Shown here piece after piece: positions 51,672 to 59,512 of a stretch of 64,000 nt of DNA. Source of the DNA: Hyphomicrobiales bacterium. Its GTDB lineage: Bacteria > Pseudomonadota > Alphaproteobacteria > Rhizobiales > Phreatobacteraceae. The position numbers and the translations under genes were made by a program. The notes under the pieces are model-generated. The model was given only the letters and a program-made list of their open reading frames with translations, was not told the DNA's origin and searched no databases. The DNA lies in assembly GCA_017304475.1 (NCBI GenBank), contig JAFKKV010000011.1, forward strand, positions 494,357-558,356, read 5' to 3'. Position 1 is the stretch's first letter. Each line of letters starts with the position of its first letter.

Positions 51672-52076
51672 TCAATTGGGCCGGGTCGTGGCGGGCTTAA
51701 CCATGGCGGAGCCGCGCTCGAGCGCCTCAAGCGTGGCTCGGATCGGCGTTATCTGATCCCGGAGCAATTGGTACGACATGGTCATGTCGCTGGTCAGATA
51801 AAAGCGGATGAGGACACTGTCCTGGTCCTCCGCGCGCCCGATTTCCCAATCCTGAGCGATGATCGGCATCATCTCGCCGTGCTCGCCATGCGCGGATTTC
51901 TGGCTTTGGGCGGCGGCATTGACGGCGCACTGAATTAATCCGTTCAGAAGGTAATCCGGCCAGGCCAGGACAATTTCGTCTTCGCCGACGCGAATCCTGA
52001 AAACCGCATGCTTGCCATCCGGCGAGACCACTACCTCGCTGATCCCATCGACACGTGTTGCGATTATTTTGCCCAT
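51672..52076 (-). CDS. Hypothetical protein
   Basis: 134 residues, MGKIIATRVDGISEVVVSPD onward; ATG 52076 has AGGAGAG eight bases upstream. A beta-rich first half (SPDGKHAVFRIRVGEDEIVL) and a helical second half. No family recognised, no signal peptide. Divergent from the DUF763 gene with about 200 bases between starts. Confidence 0.6.
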   Translation of the reverse strand: MGKIIATRVDGISEVVVSPDGKHAVFRIRVGEDEIVLAWPDYLLNGLIQCAVNAAAQSQKSAHGEHGEMMPIIAQDWEIGRAEDQDSVLIRFYLTSDMTMSYQLLRDQITPIRATLEALERGSAMVKPATTRPN

Positions 52077-52284
52077 CGAACTCTCCTGCCATCCAGACGG
52101 TCCGATCGGGTCTTGGTCAAACGTCTGGCCTTTGGAAGGAACGTCCTCTGATGCAGCAAGTTCCAGTGTGACACCGTGCGGGTCTTGGCGGCTCGATGTC
52201 GATGTCCTTTGACATTGGCCCAAGATCGGCCATTTGGTCCGGACGGTCGATTTTCGACCTATCAAGCGAGGCGTGGAACGCTCA

Positions 52285-53574
52285 ATGGTTCGCAGAGCAG
52301 GTAGCGCCGATCTTCCATTGCATGGCGGCCGGGTGCCGAAATGGCTTGCGGATCGCATGACACGTCTGGGCGCCGTCATGAGCCAGGCGATCGTCCATCA
52401 CTATGGCCGCGACGAGTTGCTGCGCCGCCTTGCTCATCCCTTCTGGTTCCAATCGTTTGGGGCAGTGATGGGGATGGACTGGCATTCTTCCGGTATCACT
52501 ACCAGTGTCATGGGCGCGCTGAAGCGGGGGCTGACACCCCTCTCGGGTGAGCTTGGCATTCATGTGTGCGGCGGCCGCGGCAGTCATTCCCGACAGACAC
52601 CCCAGGAGCTCGCTTCCATTGGCGATCGTGTTGGATTTGACGGCGCTGCGCTCGCGACCACGAGCCGAATGGTCGCCAAAGTTGACAGCGCCGCGGTGCA
52701 GGATGGTTTCGATCTTTATCTTCACGGCTTCATCGTCACCGATGACGGCCGATGGGTGGTCGTTCAGCAAGGCATGAACGGGGAGCGGCGGCAGGCCCGC
52801 CGCTATCATTGGCTGTCCGAGGGCCTGAAAAGCTTTGTCGACGAGCCGCATGCCGCCATCGACGGCATAGAGCAAGGAGAAATCATTAATCTGACCGATC
52901 GCCGCGCGGACGCATCCCGCCGGGGCCAACTCGATCTTCTGCAGTCGATGGGGCCGGACCGGATCATTGGAGAATTGGCCACGCTGGAAAGACGATCGGC
53001 ACCCTCGGCTGCGCCGGCGGCCTCGCAGCAACTGCTTCTGCCGCATTTGGTTATGCCGGCCCGTCACGACGTTCGGCCGAGCGATGTCCTCGCTCATCGT
53101 CTCCATGGCAACCTCGCTGCCGCGGCGGACCGCGGGCCAACGGACTTCGCGGAACTGCTCCTTGTTCCTGGTGTTGGCGCCCGGACCGTGCGCGCGTTGG
53201 CGATGGTCGCGGAAGTCGTGCATGGAGCACCATTCCGCTTCAGCGATCCCGCGCGCTTTTCCTTGGCTCATGGCGGCAAGGATCGGCACCCCTTTCCGGT
53301 CCCTCTGAAGGTCTATGATCAAACGATCCGTGTGCTCAAGTCGGCTGTTCAGAACGCGCGGCTGGGTCGCGACGAAGAGCTGGCCGCGCTTCAGCGACTT
53401 GATGATCAGGCCAGGCGTCTTGAGCGACAGGCTGAAGCGCCGTCCGTGCGTGACTTCATTGAACACGAACGCGGACAATCCCATTCCTATGGCGGCCGCA
53501 GCGTGTTCGGCTGGGAGCCCGCGCCTGGAGGGAATGGCGAGGCGCCCCGGGCGGCGCCAAAAAACCGGAAATAG
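52285..53574 (+). CDS. DUF763 domain protein with helix-hairpin-helix
   Basis: A 429-residue DUF763 protein. The N-terminus MVRRAGSADLPLHGGRVPKW is the family signature, followed by WHSSGITTSVMGALKRGLTP, CGGRGSHSRQTPQELASIGD and DGFDLYLHGFIVTDDGRWVV. Around residues 288-312 LLLVPGVGARTVRALAMV is a helix-hairpin-helix, a DNA-binding element of repair and recombination proteins. Function is unproven; HhH plus two Ku genes nearby suggests a DNA-repair role. ATG 52285 fits the family start; an ATG at 52234 is possible. Confidence 0.85.
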   Translation: MVRRAGSADLPLHGGRVPKWLADRMTRLGAVMSQAIVHHYGRDELLRRLAHPFWFQSFGAVMGMDWHSSGITTSVMGALKRGLTPLSGELGIHVCGGRGSHSRQTPQELASIGDRVGFDGAALATTSRMVAKVDSAAVQDGFDLYLHGFIVTDDGRWVVVQQGMNGERRQARRYHWLSEGLKSFVDEPHAAIDGIEQGEIINLTDRRADASRRGQLDLLQSMGPDRIIGELATLERRSAPSAAPAASQQLLLPHLVMPARHDVRPSDVLAHRLHGNLAAAADRGPTDFAELLLVPGVGARTVRALAMVAEVVHGAPFRFSDPARFSLAHGGKDRHPFPVPLKVYDQTIRVLKSAVQNARLGRDEELAALQRLDDQARRLERQAEAPSVRDFIEHERGQSHSYGGRSVFGWEPAPGGNGEAPRAAPKNRK

Positions 53575-53747
53575 CCGCGGCCGCGCGGCGCACCTTCGGC
53601 CGACACAGTACCTTCGTGGCCGTCAGCGGAACAGGCGCTCTCCTTGCGGCGTTAGGTGATTGGCTTTCACGCTGCCGAGGTCACATCCTCGGACCGAGAC
53701 GGGCTCGGCACCAGGCTGGTTGCGAGCCTTTGCGAGGAGAGGCAATC

Positions 53748-54146
53748 ATGCCCGCAATCGAACATCCCGCATGGCTGGCGTCGCAGCATCGAAGGTTTGT
53801 TGTTCGGCCCTATGAGGGAACCATCAACGTGCGCTTTCTCGATGCCATACTCGCATCGACGCGAGATGCACTCGTTGTCGATGGCGACGCCGAGAATGGC
53901 GATCCGATTTTCTTCATTCCCTTCAGCGACATTTATTTCGAATTCCTCACACCATCGGCGCGCAAGGATAGTGATGTCGACCTCTTCGACGTCACTGCGG
54001 CGGGACGGGCCGAAGAGGCCGTCATGTGGAGCTTTTCAGGCTCGGAGGACACCGTCCCCGAGGTTTGGCGGCACGGAGCATTCGACCCGCGCAGGGTAAC
54101 GATCGAGGAGGTCCCTGACGAGCAACGCGATATGTCGGTGATTTAG
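53748..54146 (+). CDS. Probable DUF427 family protein
   Basis: 132 residues, starting MPAIEHPAWLASQHRRFVVR; GAGGAGAGG precedes the ATG. The core INVRFLDAILASTRDALVVD, then DPIFFIPFSDIYFEFLTPSA and MWSFSGSEDTVPEVW, resembles DUF427 (V..dG..lA.S..a.vv.E...p..yfP..D.....L..S). That is a pattern-memory call. Function unknown. Short, alone on the plus strand after DUF763. Confidence 0.5.
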   Translation: MPAIEHPAWLASQHRRFVVRPYEGTINVRFLDAILASTRDALVVDGDAENGDPIFFIPFSDIYFEFLTPSARKDSDVDLFDVTAAGRAEEAVMWSFSGSEDTVPEVWRHGAFDPRRVTIEEVPDEQRDMSVI

Positions 54147-54404
54147 CTCGACGCGTTCACCGTTCGCGCGGCATCCCGATGACGACATTGAACGCATCAT
54201 GCTTTTTGTCGCTCACCGACACTGCCTCGGGGAACGGGGCGTTTTCACGGCGGGATTGCTGGCGCGAGTCGTTGGCCGCGCGCGAACCGATGTCTACTGC
54301 CAGTTCGCTCGCGGCCTACGGGCCGCAATTCCATGAGATCGCGTGTGCCTGGCTTCGCGGTCCTCGCGGCACGGCAGACCGAAGGTCGCGGATCAGACGG
54401 GCCG
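54147..54404. other. Intergenic region with a short unexplained reading frame
   Basis: 258 bases. One frame (ATG 54199 to TGA 54336, 45 codons) encodes MLFVAHRHCLGERGVFTAGL and continues protein-like, but has no ribosome site and may be a gene remnant. No other feature supported. Confidence 0.4.
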
Positions 54405-54965
54405 CTAGGTGCGATCCACGAAGCGCGGTGCGGCTTCAAGCTGTTGCTTCGTGCGATGAACGATGCCGAACAGCTTGCCATTGGAATCCCGCATCCAATG
54501 AACATCGGCCCAATCAACCGCAACTAGCTTTTCCCCTATGCCGAGGAAGCCGCCGACGCCCAAAACGATTTGATGAATGCGTCCCTCATTGTTCACGACG
54601 ATATTGGCGACGTCGCCAATATTGTCGTGGTTCTCGCGCATGGCGTTCCAGTCGGCATCAGAGATTGTCGGCGGCATTCCACGGGTCGAGCCCGTGGTCG
54701 CCGGAGCTTCACTGGCCCGCGTTGTCGCATTGGCGGCCGCTGTTCCCGGCTTCGGCGCATAGATCTTCACGCCCATCATGCTTTTGACGCTAACCTCGGT
54801 CGGGCCCAACGTCGTCGCTTGGGCCTGAGTGCGGGTCGCGGGGGCGGGCAACATGGACGGAGCAGTTTGCGGGGCAGGGGCCGGCGCGGGCGTCTGCGCT
54901 TGGGCATTGACGCCTGCAGCCAAAGCCAATGCGACGGCGGTCGTCATCAAGAGTTTGTTCAACAT
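54405..54965 (-). CDS. Exported PRC-barrel domain protein
   Basis: 186 residues. Signal MLNKLLMTTAVALALAAGVN ends at AQA; a Pro/Ala/Thr-rich linker follows. The PRC barrel occupies about residues 110-175: NIGDVANIVVNNEGRIHQIV, LGVGGFLGIGEKLVAVDWAD. ATG 54965 has GGAGG four bases upstream. PRC-barrel proteins in Rhizobiales are mostly envelope-associated with unknown roles. Ends about 260 bases from the DUF427-like gene, convergent. Confidence 0.85.
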   Translation of the reverse strand: MLNKLLMTTAVALALAAGVNAQAQTPAPAPAPQTAPSMLPAPATRTQAQATTLGPTEVSVKSMMGVKIYAPKPGTAAANATTRASEAPATTGSTRGMPPTISDADWNAMRENHDNIGDVANIVVNNEGRIHQIVLGVGGFLGIGEKLVAVDWADVHWMRDSNGKLFGIVHRTKQQLEAAPRFVDRT

Positions 54966-55382
54966 TGTTTCCTCCAATTTTATGGAAGTGGCGGGCTGCG
55001 CTGCCAGCCATCTCATGCGCTGATAAACCATTGAACGCGCGCTAGAATATGAAGTTCCGGGGCCTGCTGAATTCACACTGCAGTAGGTGCGAGGCCTTGG
55101 CGGCCGGGCATTCGACCGCGCGCATCGATCTCGGTGAAGCGGAGCCCAACCAGCCACCGGGCGATCACCCCAGAGGGAGGCGAGGTGCACCTCTCAAGGG
55201 AGGGGATCGAAATCCGCAGTCGCCAGTGCGGCGGCCGTACGACAAACTTCCGACTACCCTACCTTTCGTGGAACTCGATGCGGGACATGGCGTTCAGCGT
55301 GAGCGGTGTTTCCGACGGACCATCGCCGTGCTCGTTGGAACAAGACGTCCGCCGGACCGCATTCGAGCTTGAGGCAGGTAAC
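54966..55382. other. Intergenic region upstream of Ku gene 1
   Basis: 417 bases between the divergent PRC-barrel and Ku genes. The Ku frame stays open back to 55134, but the translated stretch (MKRSPTSHRAITPEGGEVHL...) is unlike Ku, so I treat it as untranslated. No clear promoter boxes were found. Confidence 0.45.
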
Positions 55383-56249
55383 GTGGCGCCCCGTGCAAAT
55401 TGGAAGGGCTTTCTGAAGGTTGCCGAGGTCACCTGTCCGGTGGCTCTCTATACGGCGGTGTCGACCTCGGAGCGGATCGCGTTCCATACCTTGAATCGCG
55501 CCACCGGCCATCGGATCCGCCGCCAGTTCATCGACAGTGAAACGGGCAAGCCCGTTGATCGGGAGGACCAGGTCAGAGGTTATGAAATTGGCACGGACGA
55601 GTATGTCGTCCTTGAGCCCGATGAAGTTGCGTCGGCGGTTCCCGATAGCGACAAGACCCTGTCCACGATGGCCTTCATCGGCTGCGGCGACATCGACGAT
55701 GTCTATTTTGACAGGCCCTATTATCTCGCCCCGGACGGCCGTCATGCCAGTGAGGCCTATGCGCTCATTCGCGAGGGCATGCGGGCTCTCCAAGTCGCCG
55801 CCCTGGCACAAACGGTTCTGTTTCGGCGCGTGCGTACACTGCTCGTCCGGGTGCACGGACCAGGCCTGATGGCGATCACCCTCAATTTTGACTATGAGGT
55901 CCGGTCGTCGAAGGAGGCGTTCAGCGACATCCCGGATATGAAGATCAAGGGTGAAATGCTGGAGCTTGCCGAGCACATCATCAGGACGAAAAAGGGCAAG
56001 TTCGAGCCTTCCGAATATGATGATCGTTACGAGGCCTCGCTGGCAGATCTCGTGCAGGCGAAGCTCGAGGGCAAGGCCATCAAGGTGAGCAAGGCGCCCA
56101 AGCGCGAGAAGGTCGTCGATCTCATGGCCGCGCTCCGGCAGAGTGCGGGCGCGGAAACGAAGAGGCCTGCGAAGAGGTCACCAGGGACCTCGAAAGCAAC
56201 GGGCGTCGCTAAGAAGGGCACGACGGTTGCCCGCCGCAAGGCGAGCTGA
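55383..56249 (+). CDS. ku: Non-homologous end-joining protein Ku (copy 1)
   Basis: A 288-residue bacterial Ku, the homodimeric ring that binds DNA ends and recruits LigD. It opens APRANWKGFLKVAEVTCPVA, then FHTLNRATGHRIRRQFIDSE, RGYEIGTDEYVVLEPDEVAS and a C-terminal helical arm ending in lysine-rich AKRSPGTSKATGVAKKGTTV. GTG 55383 is used because Ku proteins begin just before this WKG motif, with GAGG upstream. Convergent with Ku copy 2; no LigD in the window. Confidence 0.9.
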   Translation: MAPRANWKGFLKVAEVTCPVALYTAVSTSERIAFHTLNRATGHRIRRQFIDSETGKPVDREDQVRGYEIGTDEYVVLEPDEVASAVPDSDKTLSTMAFIGCGDIDDVYFDRPYYLAPDGRHASEAYALIREGMRALQVAALAQTVLFRRVRTLLVRVHGPGLMAITLNFDYEVRSSKEAFSDIPDMKIKGEMLELAEHIIRTKKGKFEPSEYDDRYEASLADLVQAKLEGKAIKVSKAPKREKVVDLMAALRQSAGAETKRPAKRSPGTSKATGVAKKGTTVARRKAS

Positions 56250-56420
56250 AGGATCGACTCGACTGCGCCCGCGCGCCGGGGAAACGATGCCATTGAGACG
56301 GGATGAATTGAGCGCCGGAGCCCGTGCGCACGTCTCCCCGCATTTCGTCCGATCCGGGGGAGGGCCTCTGCAAATCGGCCACTTCCTTCGAACGACCGAA
56401 ACGAGAGATGGGAGTGTGGC

Positions 56421-57227
56421 CTAACGGCGCTTCTCCGATTTCTTTTCCGACGAGATGCTCTTGCGCAAAGCATCCATGATGTTGACGACATTGCCGGGCG
56501 TCCGGGCAACGCTCTTCGTTTTGTCAGGCTTGTTCCTGCCCTTCTTTTTCGAAGCGATGATGTCGAGAAGGCGATCTTGGACCGGGTCGTGGACCATGTG
56601 CGGCTTCCATGGCTTGGTGCGCTCATCGATCAGTTTTTTGACGAGCCTCATGAGGGGCGCATCGAGTTTGGTTTCCTGGATCTCTCCGAAATATTCGTCC
56701 TGGTCACGGACTTCATCACCGTAATGCAACGTCCAGAGAACGATACCTTTGTCACGCGGCTTCAGCATGACGGCGCGTTCCCTTCGGTACATCACGAGCC
56801 TGGAGATCCCGACGGTGTCGGTGGAAGCCATCGCGTCGCGAATGACCGAGAAGGCCTCTTCCCCAACTGCCCCGTCCGGCGTCAGGTAGTGCGGCTTGTC
56901 GAGCCAGATCCACTCGATACTGTGGGCCGGAACGAACATCTCAATATCGATGGTCCTGGTGCTCTCAAGCGCAACCGCTTCGATCTCGTCGTCCTCAAGC
57001 ATGACATAGTCATCTTCGCCACGTTGATAGCCCTTGACCTCGTGATCTTCGTCGACGGGCTTTTCCGTGATGGCGTCGACATCTTGGCTGACGGCGCGAT
57101 TGCCGGTCTTGCGATTGAGGATATGGAAGCGGACTTTCTCGCTCTCGGAGATAGCCGGGGTCATCGCGACCGGACAGGTCACAAGCGACAATTTCAGATA
57201 GCCTTTCCAGAACGAGTGCGGGGCCAT
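56421..57227 (-). CDS. ku: Non-homologous end-joining protein Ku (copy 2)
   Basis: A 268-residue Ku, beginning MAPHSFWKGYLKLSLVTCPV, then FHILNRKTGNRAVSQDVDAI, KGYQRGEDDYVMLEDDEIEA and IEWIWLDKPHYLTPDGAVGE. The C-terminal extension is lysine-rich (KKKGRNKPDKTKS). It is clearly distinct from copy 1 in sequence, so not a recent duplicate. Rhizobia often encode several Ku and LigD proteins; heterodimer or division of labour between the two is possible but unproven. Confidence 0.92.
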   Translation of the reverse strand: MAPHSFWKGYLKLSLVTCPVAMTPAISESEKVRFHILNRKTGNRAVSQDVDAITEKPVDEDHEVKGYQRGEDDYVMLEDDEIEAVALESTRTIDIEMFVPAHSIEWIWLDKPHYLTPDGAVGEEAFSVIRDAMASTDTVGISRLVMYRRERAVMLKPRDKGIVLWTLHYGDEVRDQDEYFGEIQETKLDAPLMRLVKKLIDERTKPWKPHMVHDPVQDRLLDIIASKKKGRNKPDKTKSVARTPGNVVNIMDALRKSISSEKKSEKRR

Positions 57228-57446
57228 CTTGATGCCTCCCTTGCCAATCAGCTCCAGTTATTCGCAACGGCTCTGCTTCTGCCTTTGTTCCCGCACCGAG
57301 TCTTTGGATCAATCGGACGAAGCTCGATCAAGGCGGCTTCCCGATCGCCTGTCTCATGCCGACCGCGGACCTCACGGCCAACTTTGGCGGCAAGGAGGCG
57401 GTCTGTGCGCATCGAGCCCAACTGGCCGCGTGCCACTCTCCAGATG

Positions 57447-59498
57447 CTATGCGAGCGCCGCAAGCGCTTCGATCAAGCTATCCTGGGTGAAGGGCTTCGA
57501 GAGGCGGGGGATGTTGGTGAGAATGTCGCCTGCGTTGGCGATGTCGGCATATCCCGTTGCCAGGATCGTTTTTACGCCCGGCTTTGTTCTCTGCAGCTTG
57601 TCGATCAGTTGAACTCCGCTCATTCCCGGCATCGCATGGTCGGTCACCACGACTTCGATGGCCGTGTTCACCTGTAGGATTTCCAAGGCCTCGGCACCGG
57701 ATGATGCTTCGAGCACCGTGTGACCAAGATCTTCCAGCATGGCGACGGTTCCCATCCGGACGAGCCCGTCATCATCAACGACCAGGATGGTCGAAGCATG
57801 CGGTCTGACCGGGTCAACTCCGTCATCGGTTGGCGGGGCCGGGAGCGACTGGGCCGCCCGCTCGCCCACGACTGCCGGCAGTCGCATTTCGATGGTCGTT
57901 CCCGAGCCGACAACGCTGGTGATCGTCAGCTTACCTCCCGATTGGACCACGAAGCCGTGGACCATGGACAAGCCGAGCCCGGTGCCCTTGCCGATTCCCT
58001 TGGTGGTAAAGAACGGCTCGGCCGCATGGGAGATCGTGTCTTCGTCCATGCCCATGCCGGTGTCGACTACGCCCACGGCGACCAGCGGCTCGGGCACGGC
58101 GCCATCGACGGCGCCGGACGCCGCGGAGCCGGTCAGCGTGATCGTGCCACCGAAGGGCATCGCATCGCGCGCGTTCACCACGAGGTTCAGAAGCGCCAGC
58201 TCGAACTGGTTGCGATCGACGCGGACGGATGGAAGTGCCGGTGGCAGTTCATTCCGGATTTCAATCGTGGGACCGCAAGCCCGCTCCAGCAAGTTGGCCA
58301 TGCCATCGACGAGTTCGGGAATGTCGACGATTTCGGGTTTCAGCTCTTGTCGCCGAGCGAAGGCGAGGAGGCGCTGCGTAAGGGCGGCGCCACGCTTAGC
58401 ACCTTCGATCGCGTTGTCGACCAGCCTGAGGTCTCGCGGGGTATCGGTGAGCCGCTTTCGGAGAACTTCGAGGCTTCCGAGAATGGCCATGAGGAGGTTG
58501 TTGAAGTCGTGGGCGACGCCTCCGGTCAATTGGCCGATCGTATCGAGCTTCTGGGCCTCGAAGAGCTGAGCCAACGCCTCCTCGCGCTCGCGCGTGCGTT
58601 CCTCCACGCGGTGCTCCAGCTGCTCGTTCAGCAGGGACAACGCCATTTCGGCCTGCTTCTTGGCGGTGATGTCTTGAGTCACGCCGCTCAGCCGAACCGG
58701 CTTGCCCAGCGCGTCACGGCTGGCTGCGCCGTGGGCCACGCACCAGCGCGTGTCGCCGCCGCGGAGCGTGATGCGAAACTCCGCCTCAAAGGGGAGCCCG
58801 CTCTTCAGCGCGTGAAAGACCTTGGTCCGCAAACTCGCCTTGTCGCCGGGGTGGATCAGATCCTCGATCCGCTCCGGGATCGATACTCCATCGTCGGGCG
58901 CGCTGCCGAAGATCGCGTGCTGCCCCTCGTCCCAGTGGTGATTGCCACTGGCGATATCCCAGTCCCAGGAGCCCATGCGGCCAGCCGCCAGCGCGGCGTT
59001 GCGACGCTGTTCACTCTCACGGAGTTTGGACGCGACAAGCGCCAGGGCCGCCGTCCTGTCGTCGACCCGCTGTTCCAGCTCGGCGTTCAACCGCTCCAGC
59101 TGCCGGGTCTTGCGATAGAGTTCGGCGAAGACCTTCACCTTGGCGCGCAGCAGCTCGGGTACAACCGGCACCTGAACGAAGTCGACGGCCCCGACCGCGT
59201 AGCCGCGTAGGCGATCCGGCTCCGATGCCATGACCGCGGAGACGAAGATGATCGCCGTTCTCTGAAACCGCGGATGCTCGCGGATCATTGTCACCAGTTC
59301 GAAGCCGTCGAGCTCGGGCATGCAGACGTCGACGAGAAGGACGGCGATCTCATTCTTCAGGAGCTGCTCCAGCGCTTCCCTGGCCGAATTCGCCGTCATG
59401 AGGTTCTCGCCGAGACTGGCGAGCACGACCTCGTAGCTCATCAACTTTGCGGGCTGGTCATCGACCAGCAGAATGTTCACCTGTTCGTCGGGTTCCAT
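57447..59498 (-). CDS. Hybrid sensor histidine kinase (REC-PAS-kinase-REC)
   Basis: A 683-residue soluble kinase. Order: REC (about 7-125, phospho-acceptor in VLLVDVCMPELDGFE), coiled coil, PAS/PAC (about 190-300, FRITLRGGDTRWCVAHGAAS), coiled coil, histidine kinase core with GQLTGGVAHDFNNLLMAILG as the phospho-accepting H box, ATPase domain with DTGMGMDEDTISHAAEPFFT and GKGTGLGLSMVHGFV, and a C-terminal REC (VVVTDHAMPGMSGVQLI). No membrane segment. ATG 59498 has GGAG upstream and lies 15 bases past the stop of the HAMP-array kinase, so one operon. Confidence 0.9.
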   Translation of the reverse strand: MEPDEQVNILLVDDQPAKLMSYEVVLASLGENLMTANSAREALEQLLKNEIAVLLVDVCMPELDGFELVTMIREHPRFQRTAIIFVSAVMASEPDRLRGYAVGAVDFVQVPVVPELLRAKVKVFAELYRKTRQLERLNAELEQRVDDRTAALALVASKLRESEQRRNAALAAGRMGSWDWDIASGNHHWDEGQHAIFGSAPDDGVSIPERIEDLIHPGDKASLRTKVFHALKSGLPFEAEFRITLRGGDTRWCVAHGAASRDALGKPVRLSGVTQDITAKKQAEMALSLLNEQLEHRVEERTREREEALAQLFEAQKLDTIGQLTGGVAHDFNNLLMAILGSLEVLRKRLTDTPRDLRLVDNAIEGAKRGAALTQRLLAFARRQELKPEIVDIPELVDGMANLLERACGPTIEIRNELPPALPSVRVDRNQFELALLNLVVNARDAMPFGGTITLTGSAASGAVDGAVPEPLVAVGVVDTGMGMDEDTISHAAEPFFTTKGIGKGTGLGLSMVHGFVVQSGGKLTITSVVGSGTTIEMRLPAVVGERAAQSLPAPPTDDGVDPVRPHASTILVVDDDGLVRMGTVAMLEDLGHTVLEASSGAEALEILQVNTAIEVVVTDHAMPGMSGVQLIDKLQRTKPGVKTILATGYADIANAGDILTNIPRLSKPFTQDSLIEALAALA

Positions 59499-59512
59499 TG
59501 CCAGCAGCTCCT

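Noticed and set aside
55134..55382. N-terminal extension of Ku copy 1
   Set aside because: The frame is open, but the residues are unlike Ku and the GTG at 55383 with GAGG upstream gives the normal N-terminus.
44800..57300. attR copy of the tRNA-Lys 3' end
   Set aside because: I looked for a second copy of the tRNA tail (TTCGAGTCCTTCATCACCC) and did not find one, so the island's right border is not set.
57229..57612. Small plus-strand frame between Ku copy 2 and the sensor kinase
   Set aside because: Serine/arginine-rich, overlaps the kinase C-terminus, no start signal.
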